Part shown: in pieces, positions 1 to 8,756 of the stretch
Layout of the letters: every line of letters starts with the position of its first letter
Position numbering within the stretch: the stretch's first letter is position 1
Assembly: GCF_002027705.1 (NCBI RefSeq)
Contig: NZ_MBTG01000002.1
Location: forward strand, 206,427 to 270,426
Reading direction: 5' to 3'
DNA from: Paenibacillus ferrarius
Lineage (GTDB): Bacteria; Bacillota; Bacilli; Paenibacillales; NBRC-103111
Length of the DNA stretch: 64,000 nt
Position numbers and translations under genes: made by a program
Notes under the pieces: model-generated
Told to the model about the DNA's origin: nothing
What the model saw: the letters and a program-made list of their open reading frames with translations, nothing else
Databases searched by the model: none

Positions 1-844
1 TGAAGTTCGAAAGGCGAGGCAAGCGAATAACCGCAACATCCAGCTGATCCGCCGATTTGCTATTCGTGGCTTCATGGCGTTTGTTTTGCACTCTTTTGGA
101 GTCCAGAGAAGCCGAATCTTCATCTTCAATTCCCAACTGCGGCAAATAAGGAATCACCCCTAGAACGGGCTTGCCTGTCCGCTCCTCCAGCCAATCCAAG
201 CCGGGCTTCAGGAGGCTCACATCTCCACGGAATTTATTGATGATAAACCCCTTCACGCGGTCGCGTTCCTCTTGTGACAGAATTTCCAGCGTTCCGACAA
301 TAGCAGCAAATACGCCGCCACGATCAATATCGGCAACAAGCAGAACGGGGGCATCCGCCCATCCGGCGAGGCGCATATTGACGATATCGCGATCCTTTAA
401 ATTCACCTCTGCCGGGCTTCCCGCCCCTTCAAGCACAACAATGTCATATTCGCTGCGCAATCTTCCCAAAGCATCCTTCACAATGACCTCGGCTTGCGGC
501 AAATAAGATTCGCGATACGTTCTGGCGTCCAAATCAGAATATGGCACACCATGAACAACGACCTGTGCCACCATATCTTGTTTGGGCTTAAGAAGAATCG
601 GATTCATATCCGTCGTCGCCAAAATTCCGCAGGCATCGGCTTGGACACCTTGGGCTCGGCCAATCTCTTTGCCGTCGAAAGTCACATACGAGTTCAGTGA
701 CATATTTTGAGATTTGAATGGTGCGGTCTGCCAGCCATCCTGCACAAGAATACGGCATATTGCAGCCGTCAGAATACTTTTGCCCACATCCGAAGCCGTT
801 CCTTGAACCATCAGTGTTGCTGCTTGCAACGACGCTTTCGTCAT
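1..844 (-). CDS. cobQ: Cobyric acid synthase CobQ/CbiP (N-terminal part, cut by window edge)
   Basis: Reading from the ATG at 844 leftwards gives an open frame of 281 residues with no stop before the window edge, so the C-terminal half is outside. The N-terminus carries the dethiobiotin-synthetase-like P-loop (VQGTASDVGKS) followed by the KPFKSQNMSLNS-type segment expected of adenosylcobyric acid synthase, and later the DIDRGGVFA motif. The family uses glutamine and ATP to amidate four carboxylates of the corrin ring; the glutaminase domain would lie left of position 1. It follows cobD by 4 bases and is the last gene visible in the B12 operon. The identification is secure; only completeness is unknown. 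Confidence 0.93.
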   Translation of the reverse strand, partial: MTKASLQAATLMVQGTASDVGKSILTAAICRILVQDGWQTAPFKSQNMSLNSYVTFDGKEIGRAQGVQADACGILATTDMNPILLKPKQDMVAQVVVHGVPYSDLDARTYRESYLPQAEVIVKDALGRLRSEYDIVVLEGAGSPAEVNLKDRDIVNMRLAGWADAPVLLVADIDRGGVFAAIVGTLEILSQEERDRVKGFIINKFRGDVSLLKPGLDWLEERTGKPVLGVIPYLPQLGIEDEDSASLDSKRVQNKRHEATNSKSADQLDVAVIRLPRLSNF

Positions 845-848
845 GACC

Positions 849-1943
849 TTATCCTCGATTCTGCGTTAAATCTGACAACATCGTATGTAATCCGGCAATT
901 AGCCGGCAATTATCCTCACGAAGACGAACAGCCACACGGCAATAACGTTCATTCAGCCCTGCAAACAAGGAAGCGTCTCGAATCAAAATGCCTTGCTGCC
1001 CCATATGCTGCTGAGCCTGCTTAACCGTAACCCCCATCGAAACAGGAAACGAAAAAAGTAAAAAGTTCACTTCACCATGAACAACGTCAAGACCTAACTG
1101 CTCAAGCTGTTGGATGAGCCACAATTTCTCTTCCTGAAGCCACTGCCTGCTGCTGATCTCGAACGCCTCATCTTCAAGTACGGCTGTGCCAATACGTTGA
1201 GCCAAATAGTTAACGCTCCACTGTACTTGAAGCTGCTGTGCGAGTTTAATCCGGTCTGGATGAGCCACCATGAAGCCCAAACGAATGCCAGGAATCGAAT
1301 AAAATTTGGTCATCGAACGAAGGACTACCAGACGCTGACTCTCCGCAGCATGCTGAAGCAGGGAATGCTCCTGTTCATTTGGCACAAAGTCCATGAAAGC
1401 TTCATCCAAGACACAAGGGTGATCACCTTGCAAAAGCATAGCCAACACATCGCGTGGTATCAGCTTGCCAGATGGATTATTGGGGTGTCCGAGGAACAAT
1501 AAATCCACAGCAGCCTGCGCTGCTTCTACATCTTGCTGCTGCAAAACAAATTGATGCTGAGCGTGCAGAGGGATATTGTAGATCCCGCCTCCAGATTTAT
1601 GGACCGCTTCCTCATATTCGCTAAAAGAAGGTCTTGCCAGACCTGTCACCTGCGGCTTCAACACTCTGGCTGTCAAATCAATCAGCTCTGCTGCTCCATT
1701 CCCGACTAGAATGCTTTCCATCGGAATGTTGTACTTGGCCGAAAGCTTGCTGCGCAGCTCGCGAACGGCAGGGTCCGGGTATTGAACAATATCCCGCCAT
1801 CCCTCACTGAGTATCTGCCTGACAACCGGGGGAGGTCCCAGCGGGTTCATATTAGAGCTAAAATCGAGGAACCCCGTCTCCGGCTTCCCATAAGCTTCTT
1901 CGGCCGTTCGGAGATCGCCTCCGTGCCCGTAGCGTTCCAGCAT
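849..1943 (-). CDS. cobD: L-threonine-O-3-phosphate decarboxylase CobD
   Basis: The product is about 364 residues of the class-II aminotransferase fold, with the HisC-like N-terminus (ERYGHGGDLRTA) and the PLP lysine in SMTKFYSIPGIRLG. The family decarboxylates threonine phosphate to make the (R)-1-aminopropan-2-ol phosphate arm that CbiB attaches to cobyric acid. An upstream ATG at 1985 is in frame, but the ATG at 1943 has an AAAGGGG ribosome-binding site at proper distance and starts at the conserved MLERYGHGG, so I prefer it. Plain HisC would be the alternative, but the position between cobS and cobQ settles the role. Confidence 0.93.
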   Translation of the reverse strand: MLERYGHGGDLRTAEEAYGKPETGFLDFSSNMNPLGPPPVVRQILSEGWRDIVQYPDPAVRELRSKLSAKYNIPMESILVGNGAAELIDLTARVLKPQVTGLARPSFSEYEEAVHKSGGGIYNIPLHAQHQFVLQQQDVEAAQAAVDLLFLGHPNNPSGKLIPRDVLAMLLQGDHPCVLDEAFMDFVPNEQEHSLLQHAAESQRLVVLRSMTKFYSIPGIRLGFMVAHPDRIKLAQQLQVQWSVNYLAQRIGTAVLEDEAFEISSRQWLQEEKLWLIQQLEQLGLDVVHGEVNFLLFSFPVSMGVTVKQAQQHMGQQGILIRDASLFAGLNERYCRVAVRLREDNCRLIAGLHTMLSDLTQNRG

Positions 1944-1993
1944 TCCGTGTCCCCTTTCCATCATAAAATCTATGATAAAGAGCATGATTTTAG

Positions 1994-2845
1994 TTATACA
2001 TATACGATCGGTACTAATATAACGCCTAACAACAGGACGCTTTCCAGAAGCTCGTTCAGCGCCCCGTAGGTATCTCCTGTTAACCCGCCTAGTTTACTGC
2101 TCATATACGCTGCGAAAGCCCAGCCAGCCGCAAGCGTGCCCAAAACAACACCGCACACGATGATCCAGAGTGTGGAATCAAACATAACAGAGACGTTCCC
2201 ATCACGGAGTGTTCCGCCTACGAAAACCGTAGTTGCAAGAAGGGCTACGCCTAACGAAGCAAAGACATGCCCTTTGCGTACGCTGCGAAATAAGCTGCCT
2301 AATCCGCTGTCCTTTCGCGCGTAGGGCCATCCATAAATCGCCAATACCATAAACCAACGGCTCCATATGGGAACAACAACGATTAGACAACTATTTCCCC
2401 AACTGCCGCTGTCCACCAGATGATCCAGCCATGTGTACAGCAGGGAAAATTTCAGTAGCAAATGCAGGACGCAGACGATGACCCCCATCGCGCCTACGCG
2501 GCTGTCTTTCATAATTTCGAGCATCTGCTCGCGGGGACGATGGCTGAGAATGCCATCAGCCGTATCCATCAAGCCATCCAGATGCAGCCCCCCGCTCAAA
2601 ACAACCCACAGGCTTAGCAGCAAGGCAGCAGCCGGCATTGGCGGCAGGATGATGCCAAGTCCCTTGCCAGCAAGCAGCAATAGCAGCCCCATGACAAACC
2701 CAGCGAGCGGATAAAAAACTACGCTCCGCCTAAACACTCGCTCTGTATAATCAATTTGCACCGGAATGGGCAAACGCGTCAGAAATTGAAAGGCTGCTAT
2801 GCAAGCGCGCAGCCAATCTAGAACAAAAGCACGAGCAGTATGCAT
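1994..2845 (-). CDS. cobS: Adenosylcobinamide-GDP ribazoletransferase (cobalamin synthase) CobS
   Basis: This multi-spanning membrane protein of about 283 residues carries the CobS signature GGLHLDGLMDTADGI near residue 85, whose aspartates bind metal. It joins adenosylcobinamide-GDP to alpha-ribazole, the last step of B12 assembly. The open frame extends to 2935, but the ATG at 2845 gives the normal family length and N-terminus. It overlaps the 3' end of cbiB by 28 bases, suggesting coupled translation in the B12 operon. No missing key residue is seen. Confidence 0.93.
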   Translation of the reverse strand: MHTARAFVLDWLRACIAAFQFLTRLPIPVQIDYTERVFRRSVVFYPLAGFVMGLLLLLAGKGLGIILPPMPAAALLLSLWVVLSGGLHLDGLMDTADGILSHRPREQMLEIMKDSRVGAMGVIVCVLHLLLKFSLLYTWLDHLVDSGSWGNSCLIVVVPIWSRWFMVLAIYGWPYARKDSGLGSLFRSVRKGHVFASLGVALLATTVFVGGTLRDGNVSVMFDSTLWIIVCGVVLGTLAAGWAFAAYMSSKLGGLTGDTYGALNELLESVLLLGVILVPIVYV

Positions 2846-3795
2846 AGCAATCCTCCCATCACTACAAAACTTACGCCGTAGAGCATACGCACGGCATAGA
2901 CGATATCCTGCTGCGTCCGCGGGCGCAGCGGCCACCCCAGGCGGGCGCGCTCGCTTGCCGCGCCGCCGTAGACATTCAGCCCGCCCAGCTCAATGCCGAG
3001 AGCTCCGGCTACCGCCGACTCCGGAATTCCGCTGTTCGGGCTGGGGTGCAAGTGCGCGAAGCGGCGGACGGCTGCGGCCGAACGCTTCGCCGAAAGCCGC
3101 GGCTGCAGCAGAGCGACGAGAATCAGCAGGAGGCCGGTCAGCCGCGCCGGAATCCAGTTCATGACGTCGTCCCAGCGGGCCGACGCCCAGCCGAAATGAC
3201 GGTATCTGTCATTTCGGTAGCCGACCATCGAATCCAGTGTATTCGATGCCCGGTATAACATCGCGAGCGGCGCTCCGCCGAGCAGCGCGTAGAACAACGG
3301 CGAGATCACCGCGTCGACAATATTCTCCGCTACCGTTTCCACAACCGCGCGCGTCAGTTCTTCCTCTCCGAGCTCGTCCGTATCCCGGCCTACGATGTAG
3401 CCGGTGTACTTGCGAGCATCGGCGAGTTCGCCTTTGCGCAGCGGATTGTAGACGAGATAAGCAGCATCCTTCAGCCCTTTGATGGCGATAGTGGTTGAAA
3501 TCAACCATGTGCTCACCGCATATCCCAGCCATTCATGAACGGAACGTGCTGCCATAATCAGCACCATTACACTAAAGAAGCTGATGCCTATGGTCGAAAC
3601 GGTTAGCAAAATGCCTTTGGCTCGCAGCCATCCCGGTGAATCGGTGTCTTTGCGCAGCATTTTTTCAATTCCGCGTATCCAGCGTCCGATGTGAATAACA
3701 GGATGGGTCGGCCACTTTGGATCACCAAGAATCCAGTCTATCACGATGGCAGCAATCGTCATGCTGACGATCTCCTGCCAGGAGTACATCCACAT
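2818..3795 (-). CDS. cbiB: Adenosylcobinamide-phosphate synthase CbiB
   Basis: The protein is an integral membrane protein of about 325 residues with the family N-terminus (DWILGDPKWPTHPVIHIGR) and the conserved VAENIVDAVISPLFYALLGG and DSMVGYRNDRY segments. CbiB attaches the aminopropanol phosphate made with CobD to cobyric acid. The start could be the ATG at 3795 or the GTG at 3804 that overlaps the cobU stop; the ATG has the better-spaced GGAACGG. The 3' half contains a strikingly G+C-rich patch (about 2900-3200) unlike the gene ends, although the protein stays conserved. It sits between cobU and cobS in the B12 operon. Confidence 0.93.
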   Translation of the reverse strand: MWMYSWQEIVSMTIAAIVIDWILGDPKWPTHPVIHIGRWIRGIEKMLRKDTDSPGWLRAKGILLTVSTIGISFFSVMVLIMAARSVHEWLGYAVSTWLISTTIAIKGLKDAAYLVYNPLRKGELADARKYTGYIVGRDTDELGEEELTRAVVETVAENIVDAVISPLFYALLGGAPLAMLYRASNTLDSMVGYRNDRYRHFGWASARWDDVMNWIPARLTGLLLILVALLQPRLSAKRSAAAVRRFAHLHPSPNSGIPESAVAGALGIELGGLNVYGGAASERARLGWPLRPRTQQDIVYAVRMLYGVSFVVMGGLLCILLVLLF

Positions 3796-3800
3796 GGTAA

Positions 3801-4406
3801 TCACCGTTCCGTCCTTGACGACGAAGGACGTGTATCCAGTCGATAAGCTCTACTTTTTAACTCGATAGGAATTCCTGCCGTAACCAAAAATACCTCTTCG
3901 CAAACGCCCGCTAGGCGCTGATTCATCCGTCCTGCCAGATCCCGGAAGGTGCGTCCCAGCGGGTATTCCGGGACAATCCCGTCTCCCACCTCATTGGTTA
4001 CCAGTATGAGGGTCCCTGCATAGGAGGAAACCGACTCAACAAGCTCATCCAACCGTTTCGTAACCAAAGCTGAAGCATTAGTCTCTGATTCATAGCGAAG
4101 CAGCCAATTCGTCAGCCAAAGCGTTAAGCAGTCTACCAGAACAGCAGGTGCGGGTATACCAGCATTCGTACCGTTCTCCTGAAGCTGCTTAAGAAGTTCG
4201 CACAGCTCATACGGCTCTTCCCGCGTATCCCACGGATAGCCCGAGCTGAGCCGCTGCTGCTTGTGCAAACCTACCCGCTCCCTCATTTCCTCATCGTAGA
4301 TGTGAGAGGTCGCGATGTATATTCCCTGCTGCTCGCCGTGCATCGCAAGCTGTTCTGCGAAAGCGCTCTTGCCGCTTCGCGCGCCGCCCGTTACCAACAC
4401 CGCCAT
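3801..4406 (-). CDS. cobU: Adenosylcobinamide kinase / adenosylcobinamide-phosphate guanylyltransferase CobU
   Basis: The 201-residue product begins with the CobU P-loop (VTGGARSGKSAFAEQLA, residues 4-20) and has the expected DCLTLWLTN and LVTNEVGDGIVPEYPLGR motifs. The bifunctional enzyme phosphorylates adenosylcobinamide and transfers GMP to make adenosylcobinamide-GDP, the substrate of CobS. The start at 4406 follows a GGAGG site. It is about 200 residues, typical for the family, with an arginine-rich tail. It lies between cobT and cbiB in the nucleotide-loop assembly block. Confidence 0.95.
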   Translation of the reverse strand: MAVLVTGGARSGKSAFAEQLAMHGEQQGIYIATSHIYDEEMRERVGLHKQQRLSSGYPWDTREEPYELCELLKQLQENGTNAGIPAPAVLVDCLTLWLTNWLLRYESETNASALVTKRLDELVESVSSYAGTLILVTNEVGDGIVPEYPLGRTFRDLAGRMNQRLAGVCEEVFLVTAGIPIELKSRAYRLDTRPSSSRTER

Positions 4407-4461
4407 GGCGCCCTCGCCTCCTTCTCTTCGTAAGCTCTCTTACGTCCTTGCCGCCAGCTGA

Positions 4462-5541
4462 TTACCCCCGCGACACGCCTGCGCTTTCGAATGTCGCCAT
4501 TTCCTTCATGATCTTGCCTGCGGCGTCGATCACGTTGAAGACAAGCACAGCGCCTGTTCCTTCCCCCAGCCTCATATCCATCTGCAGCATCGCTGCGAGG
4601 CCTACGGCTTCGAGCATCTTCGTATGCCCCTGCTCCTGCGATAAGTGCGATGCGAGCATATAGGACGCGCTTAGCGGTGCTAATCGGCTCGCCACAAGCG
4701 CTGCCGCCGACGAGATGAAGCCGTCGACAACGACCGGGCAGCGGTTTTTCGCTGCGCCCAGTATGACCCCAACCAGTCCGGCGATTTCGAGCCCCCCGAC
4801 TTTGGTCAATACCTCTAGCGCATAGTCCCCGCTTGACTGGATCTCTTGCCCTTCCGCAGGCCGAAGCCCATTCACATCCAGAGCCTTGTTCACAACGGAT
4901 TGCTTATGCAGCCATTTGGCATCATCAATGCCTGTTCCGCGGCCAACCGCTATGCTGGCGTCCAAGCCCGTCAGCGCGCACAAAATAGCGGCGCTTGCCG
5001 TGGTGTTGCCGATCCCCATCTCCCCTGTCGCAAACAGGCGAAAGCCTTTCTCTGCCAGCTCGTCGACAAGCTCGACACCGGCCTGAATGGCCTGAATGGC
5101 TTCGTCTGGCGTCATCGCTGACTCTAGCGCCATATTCCGCGTGCCTTTGCGTACTTTGCGGGCAACTAGATTCGGATGCTCCAAATCGGCATTTACACCC
5201 ATATCCACACAGATGACTTCGGCACCTGCATGTCTAGCCAGTACGTTGACAGCGGCTCCGCCATAAAGAAAGTTCAACACCATTTGAGGTGTCACTTCCG
5301 CTGGAAAAGCGCTGATTCCTTCTTCGCACACCCCATGATCTCCGGCCATGACGATCACGGCTTTTTTATCGAAAACCGGCATCACTTCGCCTGTAATTCC
5401 GGCAACTTGACGAGCAATATCCTCGAGCTTGCCTAGGCTGCCCTGCGGTTTGGTCAATTGGTTCAAATGATCATTGGCTTGCGTCACCACGTCTTCTTGT
5501 ATGGGCAAAATGCTTGAAATAATCGATTCCAGTGTATTCAT
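4462..5541 (-). CDS. cobT: Nicotinate-nucleotide--dimethylbenzimidazole phosphoribosyltransferase CobT
   Basis: The 359-residue protein matches CobT throughout: MAGDHGVCEEGISAFPAEVT near residue 75, GEMGIGNTTASAA in the middle and the catalytic-glutamate region RLGEGTGAVL near the C-terminus. It makes alpha-ribazole phosphate for the lower ligand of B12. The open frame begins at 5565, but the ATG at 5541 is preceded by GGAGG with eight bases of spacing and gives the standard N-terminus, so I chose it. The upstream end of that frame overlaps the btuD stop region. It is transcribed with the transporter genes upstream and cobU downstream. Confidence 0.95.
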   Translation of the reverse strand: MNTLESIISSILPIQEDVVTQANDHLNQLTKPQGSLGKLEDIARQVAGITGEVMPVFDKKAVIVMAGDHGVCEEGISAFPAEVTPQMVLNFLYGGAAVNVLARHAGAEVICVDMGVNADLEHPNLVARKVRKGTRNMALESAMTPDEAIQAIQAGVELVDELAEKGFRLFATGEMGIGNTTASAAILCALTGLDASIAVGRGTGIDDAKWLHKQSVVNKALDVNGLRPAEGQEIQSSGDYALEVLTKVGGLEIAGLVGVILGAAKNRCPVVVDGFISSAAALVASRLAPLSASYMLASHLSQEQGHTKMLEAVGLAAMLQMDMRLGEGTGAVLVFNVIDAAGKIMKEMATFESAGVSRG

Positions 5542-5564
5542 ATCATCAACCTCCATGAAGTTCA

Positions 5565-6341
5565 TTATTTGCCGGGCTGCAGCAGAATTTGCGGAGCGGC
5601 ATTGACAGGATGCGGCAAAACGATTGGTTCCGTTCCATATACCTCTTTGATTAATCCGCTAGTAATAATTTCATCCGGTGTTCCGATTGCCGCCATGCGG
5701 CCGTTGTGAACCACCATTAGTCGCGTACAGTACTGGGCTGCCAGGTTTAGATCATGCAGAACAGCAACGACGGTTAACTCAGCTTCGTGCTGCCATTCTT
5801 TGATATAGTCCATCATCTGCACTTGATACCCAATATCGAGAAATGTCGTTGGTTCATCCAGCATGAGCAGCCGCGGCTGCTGCGCCATCACCTTGGCCAG
5901 CGCGACTCGCTGCCGTTCTCCTCCGCTTAGACGTTCAATGGTACGGTCAATGAGGGGCTCCAAGTGCAGCCTTTGTATAATGGTTTCAATCAACCCTTCT
6001 GCATCAGCGGAGTCCTCTCCCAACCAATTTTGGAAAGGATATCGCCCCATTTCCACCACTTCACGAACCGTAAAGCCGACCGGGGGAAGGGCATCCTGCT
6101 GCAGCACGGCCAGCCATCTGGCAAGCTCCTTCCGCGAGAAGGAGGCGGCTGCGCGCTCATCCAGCAGCACTTTCCCCTTTTTGATCGGATCAATCCCCGA
6201 CAAAAGCCGAAGCAGCGTCGATTTCCCACTGCCATTGGGTCCAATTATGCCAAAAAACTCACCTTGCTTGACCTCAAAGCTAATCTGTTCCAGAACCTGC
6301 TGTTCCAAAAAGCTCTGACAAAGCTGCTCCACTTTAATCAT
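5565..6341 (-). CDS. btuD: Cobalamin/siderophore ABC transporter ATP-binding protein (BtuD-like)
   Basis: The 258-residue ATPase shows Walker A GPNGSGKST, the Q-loop, the signature LSGGERQRVALAK, Walker B LLMLDEPT and the switch histidine in VLHDLNLA. It belongs to the FecE/BtuD group and would drive the BtuC channel. The start at 6341 (ATG) has GAGG upstream; an in-frame TTG at 6350 would overlap btuC. Sequence alone cannot tell B12 from siderophore uptake, but the riboswitch upstream and the cob genes downstream make cobamide or cobinamide import the best reading. Confidence 0.9.
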   Translation of the reverse strand: MIKVEQLCQSFLEQQVLEQISFEVKQGEFFGIIGPNGSGKSTLLRLLSGIDPIKKGKVLLDERAAASFSRKELARWLAVLQQDALPPVGFTVREVVEMGRYPFQNWLGEDSADAEGLIETIIQRLHLEPLIDRTIERLSGGERQRVALAKVMAQQPRLLMLDEPTTFLDIGYQVQMMDYIKEWQHEAELTVVAVLHDLNLAAQYCTRLMVVHNGRMAAIGTPDEIITSGLIKEVYGTEPIVLPHPVNAAPQILLQPGK

Positions 6342-6346
6342 CGTGA

Positions 6347-7384
6347 TCAACCTCTTAACGTTTTCTTATCCTTGTGAAGCAAATAGGCGAAAAAAGGCGC
6401 ACCCAGAAATGCCGTTATAACACCTAGCGGAATTTCCGTTGGACTTAACAAGGTGCGGGCAAGCGTATCAGCCCATAATACATAGATACCTCCGCCAATG
6501 GCCGAAAGAGGAATAATCAATCGGTAATCAGGTCCTACAATCAAGCGCACCAAATGGGGCACAATGAGACCTACAAAGCCGATCACCCCTGCAACGGAAA
6601 CGGCTGCAGCCGTTAAGAACGTAGCTGTGATCAAAACAACCAGCTTCGTCCGTTCCACATTGACACCAAGATGCGAAGCCTGACGCTCGCCTAACGAGAG
6701 TAAATTCATGGATCTGGCGTAACTCAGAAGCACCAGAACGCCAATTAGTAAATAAGGTGAAATGATATAAATATAAGACCAGCCGCGCATAGCCAAGCTG
6801 CCCATTAACCAGAACACAATTTCATTAATAACCTGCTTGGAAATCGATACCATGAACGAAACAATCGCCCCTAGAAAAGCCTGCATGACAACACCTGATA
6901 AGATAAGCGTCTCCATCTTCAGCTTGCCGTCAATCTGCGCAAGCTTAAGCACAAGGAATAAAGAAAGGAGTCCCGTCACGAAGGCAACGATCGGAATCGA
7001 CCATTGTCCGAACCAAGCCAGCTGCAGACCAAAATAAATGAGAAAAGCAGCTCCTACCGATGCTCCTGAAGAAACACCCAGCGCATAAGGATCTGCAAGA
7101 GGATTGCGGAGCACCCCTTGGAAAGCTGCTCCCGCAATGGAAAGCGATGCACCTACCAAAATGCCAAGCAACACGCGGGGAAATCTCACTTTATTAATAA
7201 TTTGCTCCGCCGATTGCGGCCAGCTAACATGAATAGCATCACCAAGCCAAGGAATATGCTTGCCGAGAATGCCCGCTATTTGGAAGATGGGAAGCTTTGC
7301 TGTACCCAGCGTTAAACTCACCAGAATAGAAAGAAGAAGGAGTATAACTCCTACTCCTCCCCATAGCATTAATTTTCTTTTCAT
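6347..7384 (-). CDS. btuC: Cobalamin ABC transporter permease BtuC-like (FecCD family)
   Basis: The 345-residue protein is highly hydrophobic with about ten membrane segments and the FecCD-family landmarks: RFPRVLLGILVGASLSIAGAAFQGVLRNPLADP split over residues 68-101, GVSSGASVGAA, and the C-terminal EIPLGVITAFLGAPFFAYLL. It forms the membrane channel for cobamide uptake. The ATG directly follows the btuF stop codon, and the gene ends 5 bases before btuD, so the three are translated as a unit. Siderophore permeases have the same motifs; context supplies the substrate call. Confidence 0.92.
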   Translation of the reverse strand: MKRKLMLWGGVGVILLLLSILVSLTLGTAKLPIFQIAGILGKHIPWLGDAIHVSWPQSAEQIINKVRFPRVLLGILVGASLSIAGAAFQGVLRNPLADPYALGVSSGASVGAAFLIYFGLQLAWFGQWSIPIVAFVTGLLSLFLVLKLAQIDGKLKMETLILSGVVMQAFLGAIVSFMVSISKQVINEIVFWLMGSLAMRGWSYIYIISPYLLIGVLVLLSYARSMNLLSLGERQASHLGVNVERTKLVVLITATFLTAAAVSVAGVIGFVGLIVPHLVRLIVGPDYRLIIPLSAIGGGIYVLWADTLARTLLSPTEIPLGVITAFLGAPFFAYLLHKDKKTLRG

Positions 7385-8395
7385 TTATTTCACCAGTTCG
7401 GGATAGATGCCTTTGGCCATTTCAAGCAGCCCATCTGTCAATCGAGGTCCCGGACGGCTCAGCATGTTCTGATCAAGGCCGATCACTTGCTTGTTTTTCA
7501 CAGCTTCAATCGCGTCCCAGCCGCTGCGAGTCCGAATAATTTCGTCCAATGATTTCTTGCTTTTGGTATCAATAACACCGTTAGCGAATAAAATAACGGC
7601 TGGATTTTGCGCAATGATCTTCTCTTCGCTGATTTGATACCAGCCTTTACCGTCCCCAGCCACATTGACACCACCGGAAAGCTTAATCAATTCATCCATG
7701 AATTCACCGCTGCCTACAGTCCAGCCCGGGCTGAATTCAATATAAACCTTCTTCTTGTTTTCTTGCTTAACATCCTTCACAGCGTCGACAACCTTCTGGC
7801 GATCTGCTTTCATTTTAGCCACAATTTTATCTGCTTGGTCTTGATGATCTGTAATCAAACCATACGTTTGAATGTTCGCAATGACATCATCCAGCGTTTT
7901 GGGCTCAACCTTAAATATGTTTACGTTCAGTCCACGCAGCTGCTCCACCGTATCGACTTTCATCGAAACACCCGTAAAGACAATGTTCGCATTGGAAGCG
8001 ATGAGCGCTTCTTGGTTCGGCTTGGTAATACTGCCTAATTTCGGCTTCGTTTTCGCACTTTCCGGATAATCATCATAATCGGATACACCAACAATGTTCG
8101 CTTCTAAACCAAGGGCATAAAGAGCTTCCGTTTCTGCCGGAGATACGGATGCGATACGTTCCGGGGCTTTGTCGAACGTGAACTCTTTGCCTGTAGCATC
8201 TTTAATCTTCAAAGGATATGTCGTCTTTTTGGCAATTGCCGGTGATGCTGTAACCGTAGGGGCCTTCGTTCCCTCGCCGCCCAGCTTGGATGGATTGGTT
8301 ATTTCTGCATCCTTTTTCCCGCAAGCCGCTAAGCTGACTGCCGTTGCCAGCGCTACTGTAAGGATCAGCGCTTTTCTAACCAACTTCTTCTGCAT
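7385..8395 (-). CDS. btuF: Cobalamin ABC transporter substrate-binding lipoprotein (BtuF-like)
   Basis: The product of about 336 residues has a lipoprotein signal peptide ending in the lipobox SLAACG, followed by a periplasmic-binding-protein type III fold (ERIASVSPAETEALYALGLE, VFTGVSMKVDTVEQLR). It would sit on the outer face of the membrane and hand cobamides to BtuC. The frame extends upstream to 8485 through the leader terminator, so that start is wrong; ATGs at 8401 and 8395 are both possible, and the GAGGG spacing favours 8395. It is the first gene behind the cobalamin riboswitch. Confidence 0.9.
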   Translation of the reverse strand: MQKKLVRKALILTVALATAVSLAACGKKDAEITNPSKLGGEGTKAPTVTASPAIAKKTTYPLKIKDATGKEFTFDKAPERIASVSPAETEALYALGLEANIVGVSDYDDYPESAKTKPKLGSITKPNQEALIASNANIVFTGVSMKVDTVEQLRGLNVNIFKVEPKTLDDVIANIQTYGLITDHQDQADKIVAKMKADRQKVVDAVKDVKQENKKKVYIEFSPGWTVGSGEFMDELIKLSGGVNVAGDGKGWYQISEEKIIAQNPAVILFANGVIDTKSKKSLDEIIRTRSGWDAIEAVKNKQVIGLDQNMLSRPGPRLTDGLLEMAKGIYPELVK

Positions 8396-8453
8396 GCTCA
8401 TTAACCCTCTTTCTACCAAATAATTACGATTAACCTTCTTAGTGCCATTACAA

Positions 8454-8491
8454 CCAAAAAGTCCCTCTGTTCCTGAAAGGAACAAAGGGAC
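8454..8491 (-). terminator. Riboswitch expression-platform terminator before btuF
   Basis: On the minus strand a 13-base-pair stem with a five-base loop (GTCCCTTTGTTCC pairing with GGAACAGAGGGAC, one G-T pair) is followed by five Ts. It lies between the aptamer and the btuF start, so B12 binding would be expected to favour this hairpin and stop transcription. Confidence 0.88.
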
Positions 8492-8569
8492 GATAAATCG
8501 CGGTGATTAGCAACTTGAGGCTTGCTTCCTGATTTAACGCGATCCTTTTCCTCGAAGGATGTCGTATAG

Positions 8570-8700
8570 GGCTCCATGGGCAGGTATTCTGACTTTCCAC
8601 CTTTGCTAAGTGGATTACAGTGGCGGGACCGCGCCGGACTTGAACCGGCTTCCCTTTTAAGCTGCCATGCTTATCATGAAGCATGCCAACACCTATGGCG
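8570..8700 (-). promoter_or_regulatory. Cobalamin (AdoCbl-class) riboswitch aptamer
   Basis: On the minus strand I read the core GGGAAGCCGGTTCAAGTCCG, then GCGGTCCCGCCACTGTAA, and at 8579-8595 the B12 box AAGTCAGAATACCTGCC. These are the conserved parts of the cobalamin aptamer in the right order. It lies upstream of btuF and the whole btu-cob operon, and is followed by a terminator at 8454-8491, which points to transcription attenuation by B12. Confidence 0.95.
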
Positions 8701-8727
8701 CATATTTAACTATCAATCTATTTGTCG

Positions 8728-8756
8728 ATTATAGACGTCTTATTACTTTTGTGCAA
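8728..8756 (-). promoter_or_regulatory. Probable sigma-A promoter of the B12 operon
   Basis: On the minus strand TTGCAC (8756-8751) is separated by exactly 17 bases from a perfect TATAAT (8733-8728). Transcription would start near 8721, just before the riboswitch aptamer. The -35 element overlaps the last codons of the upstream lipoprotein gene. Confidence 0.75.

Noticed and set aside
2799..3532. Several 60-120-residue frames in the G+C-rich part of cbiB
   Set aside because: High G+C lowers stop frequency; they are antisense or out-of-frame with cbiB and have no starts worth considering.
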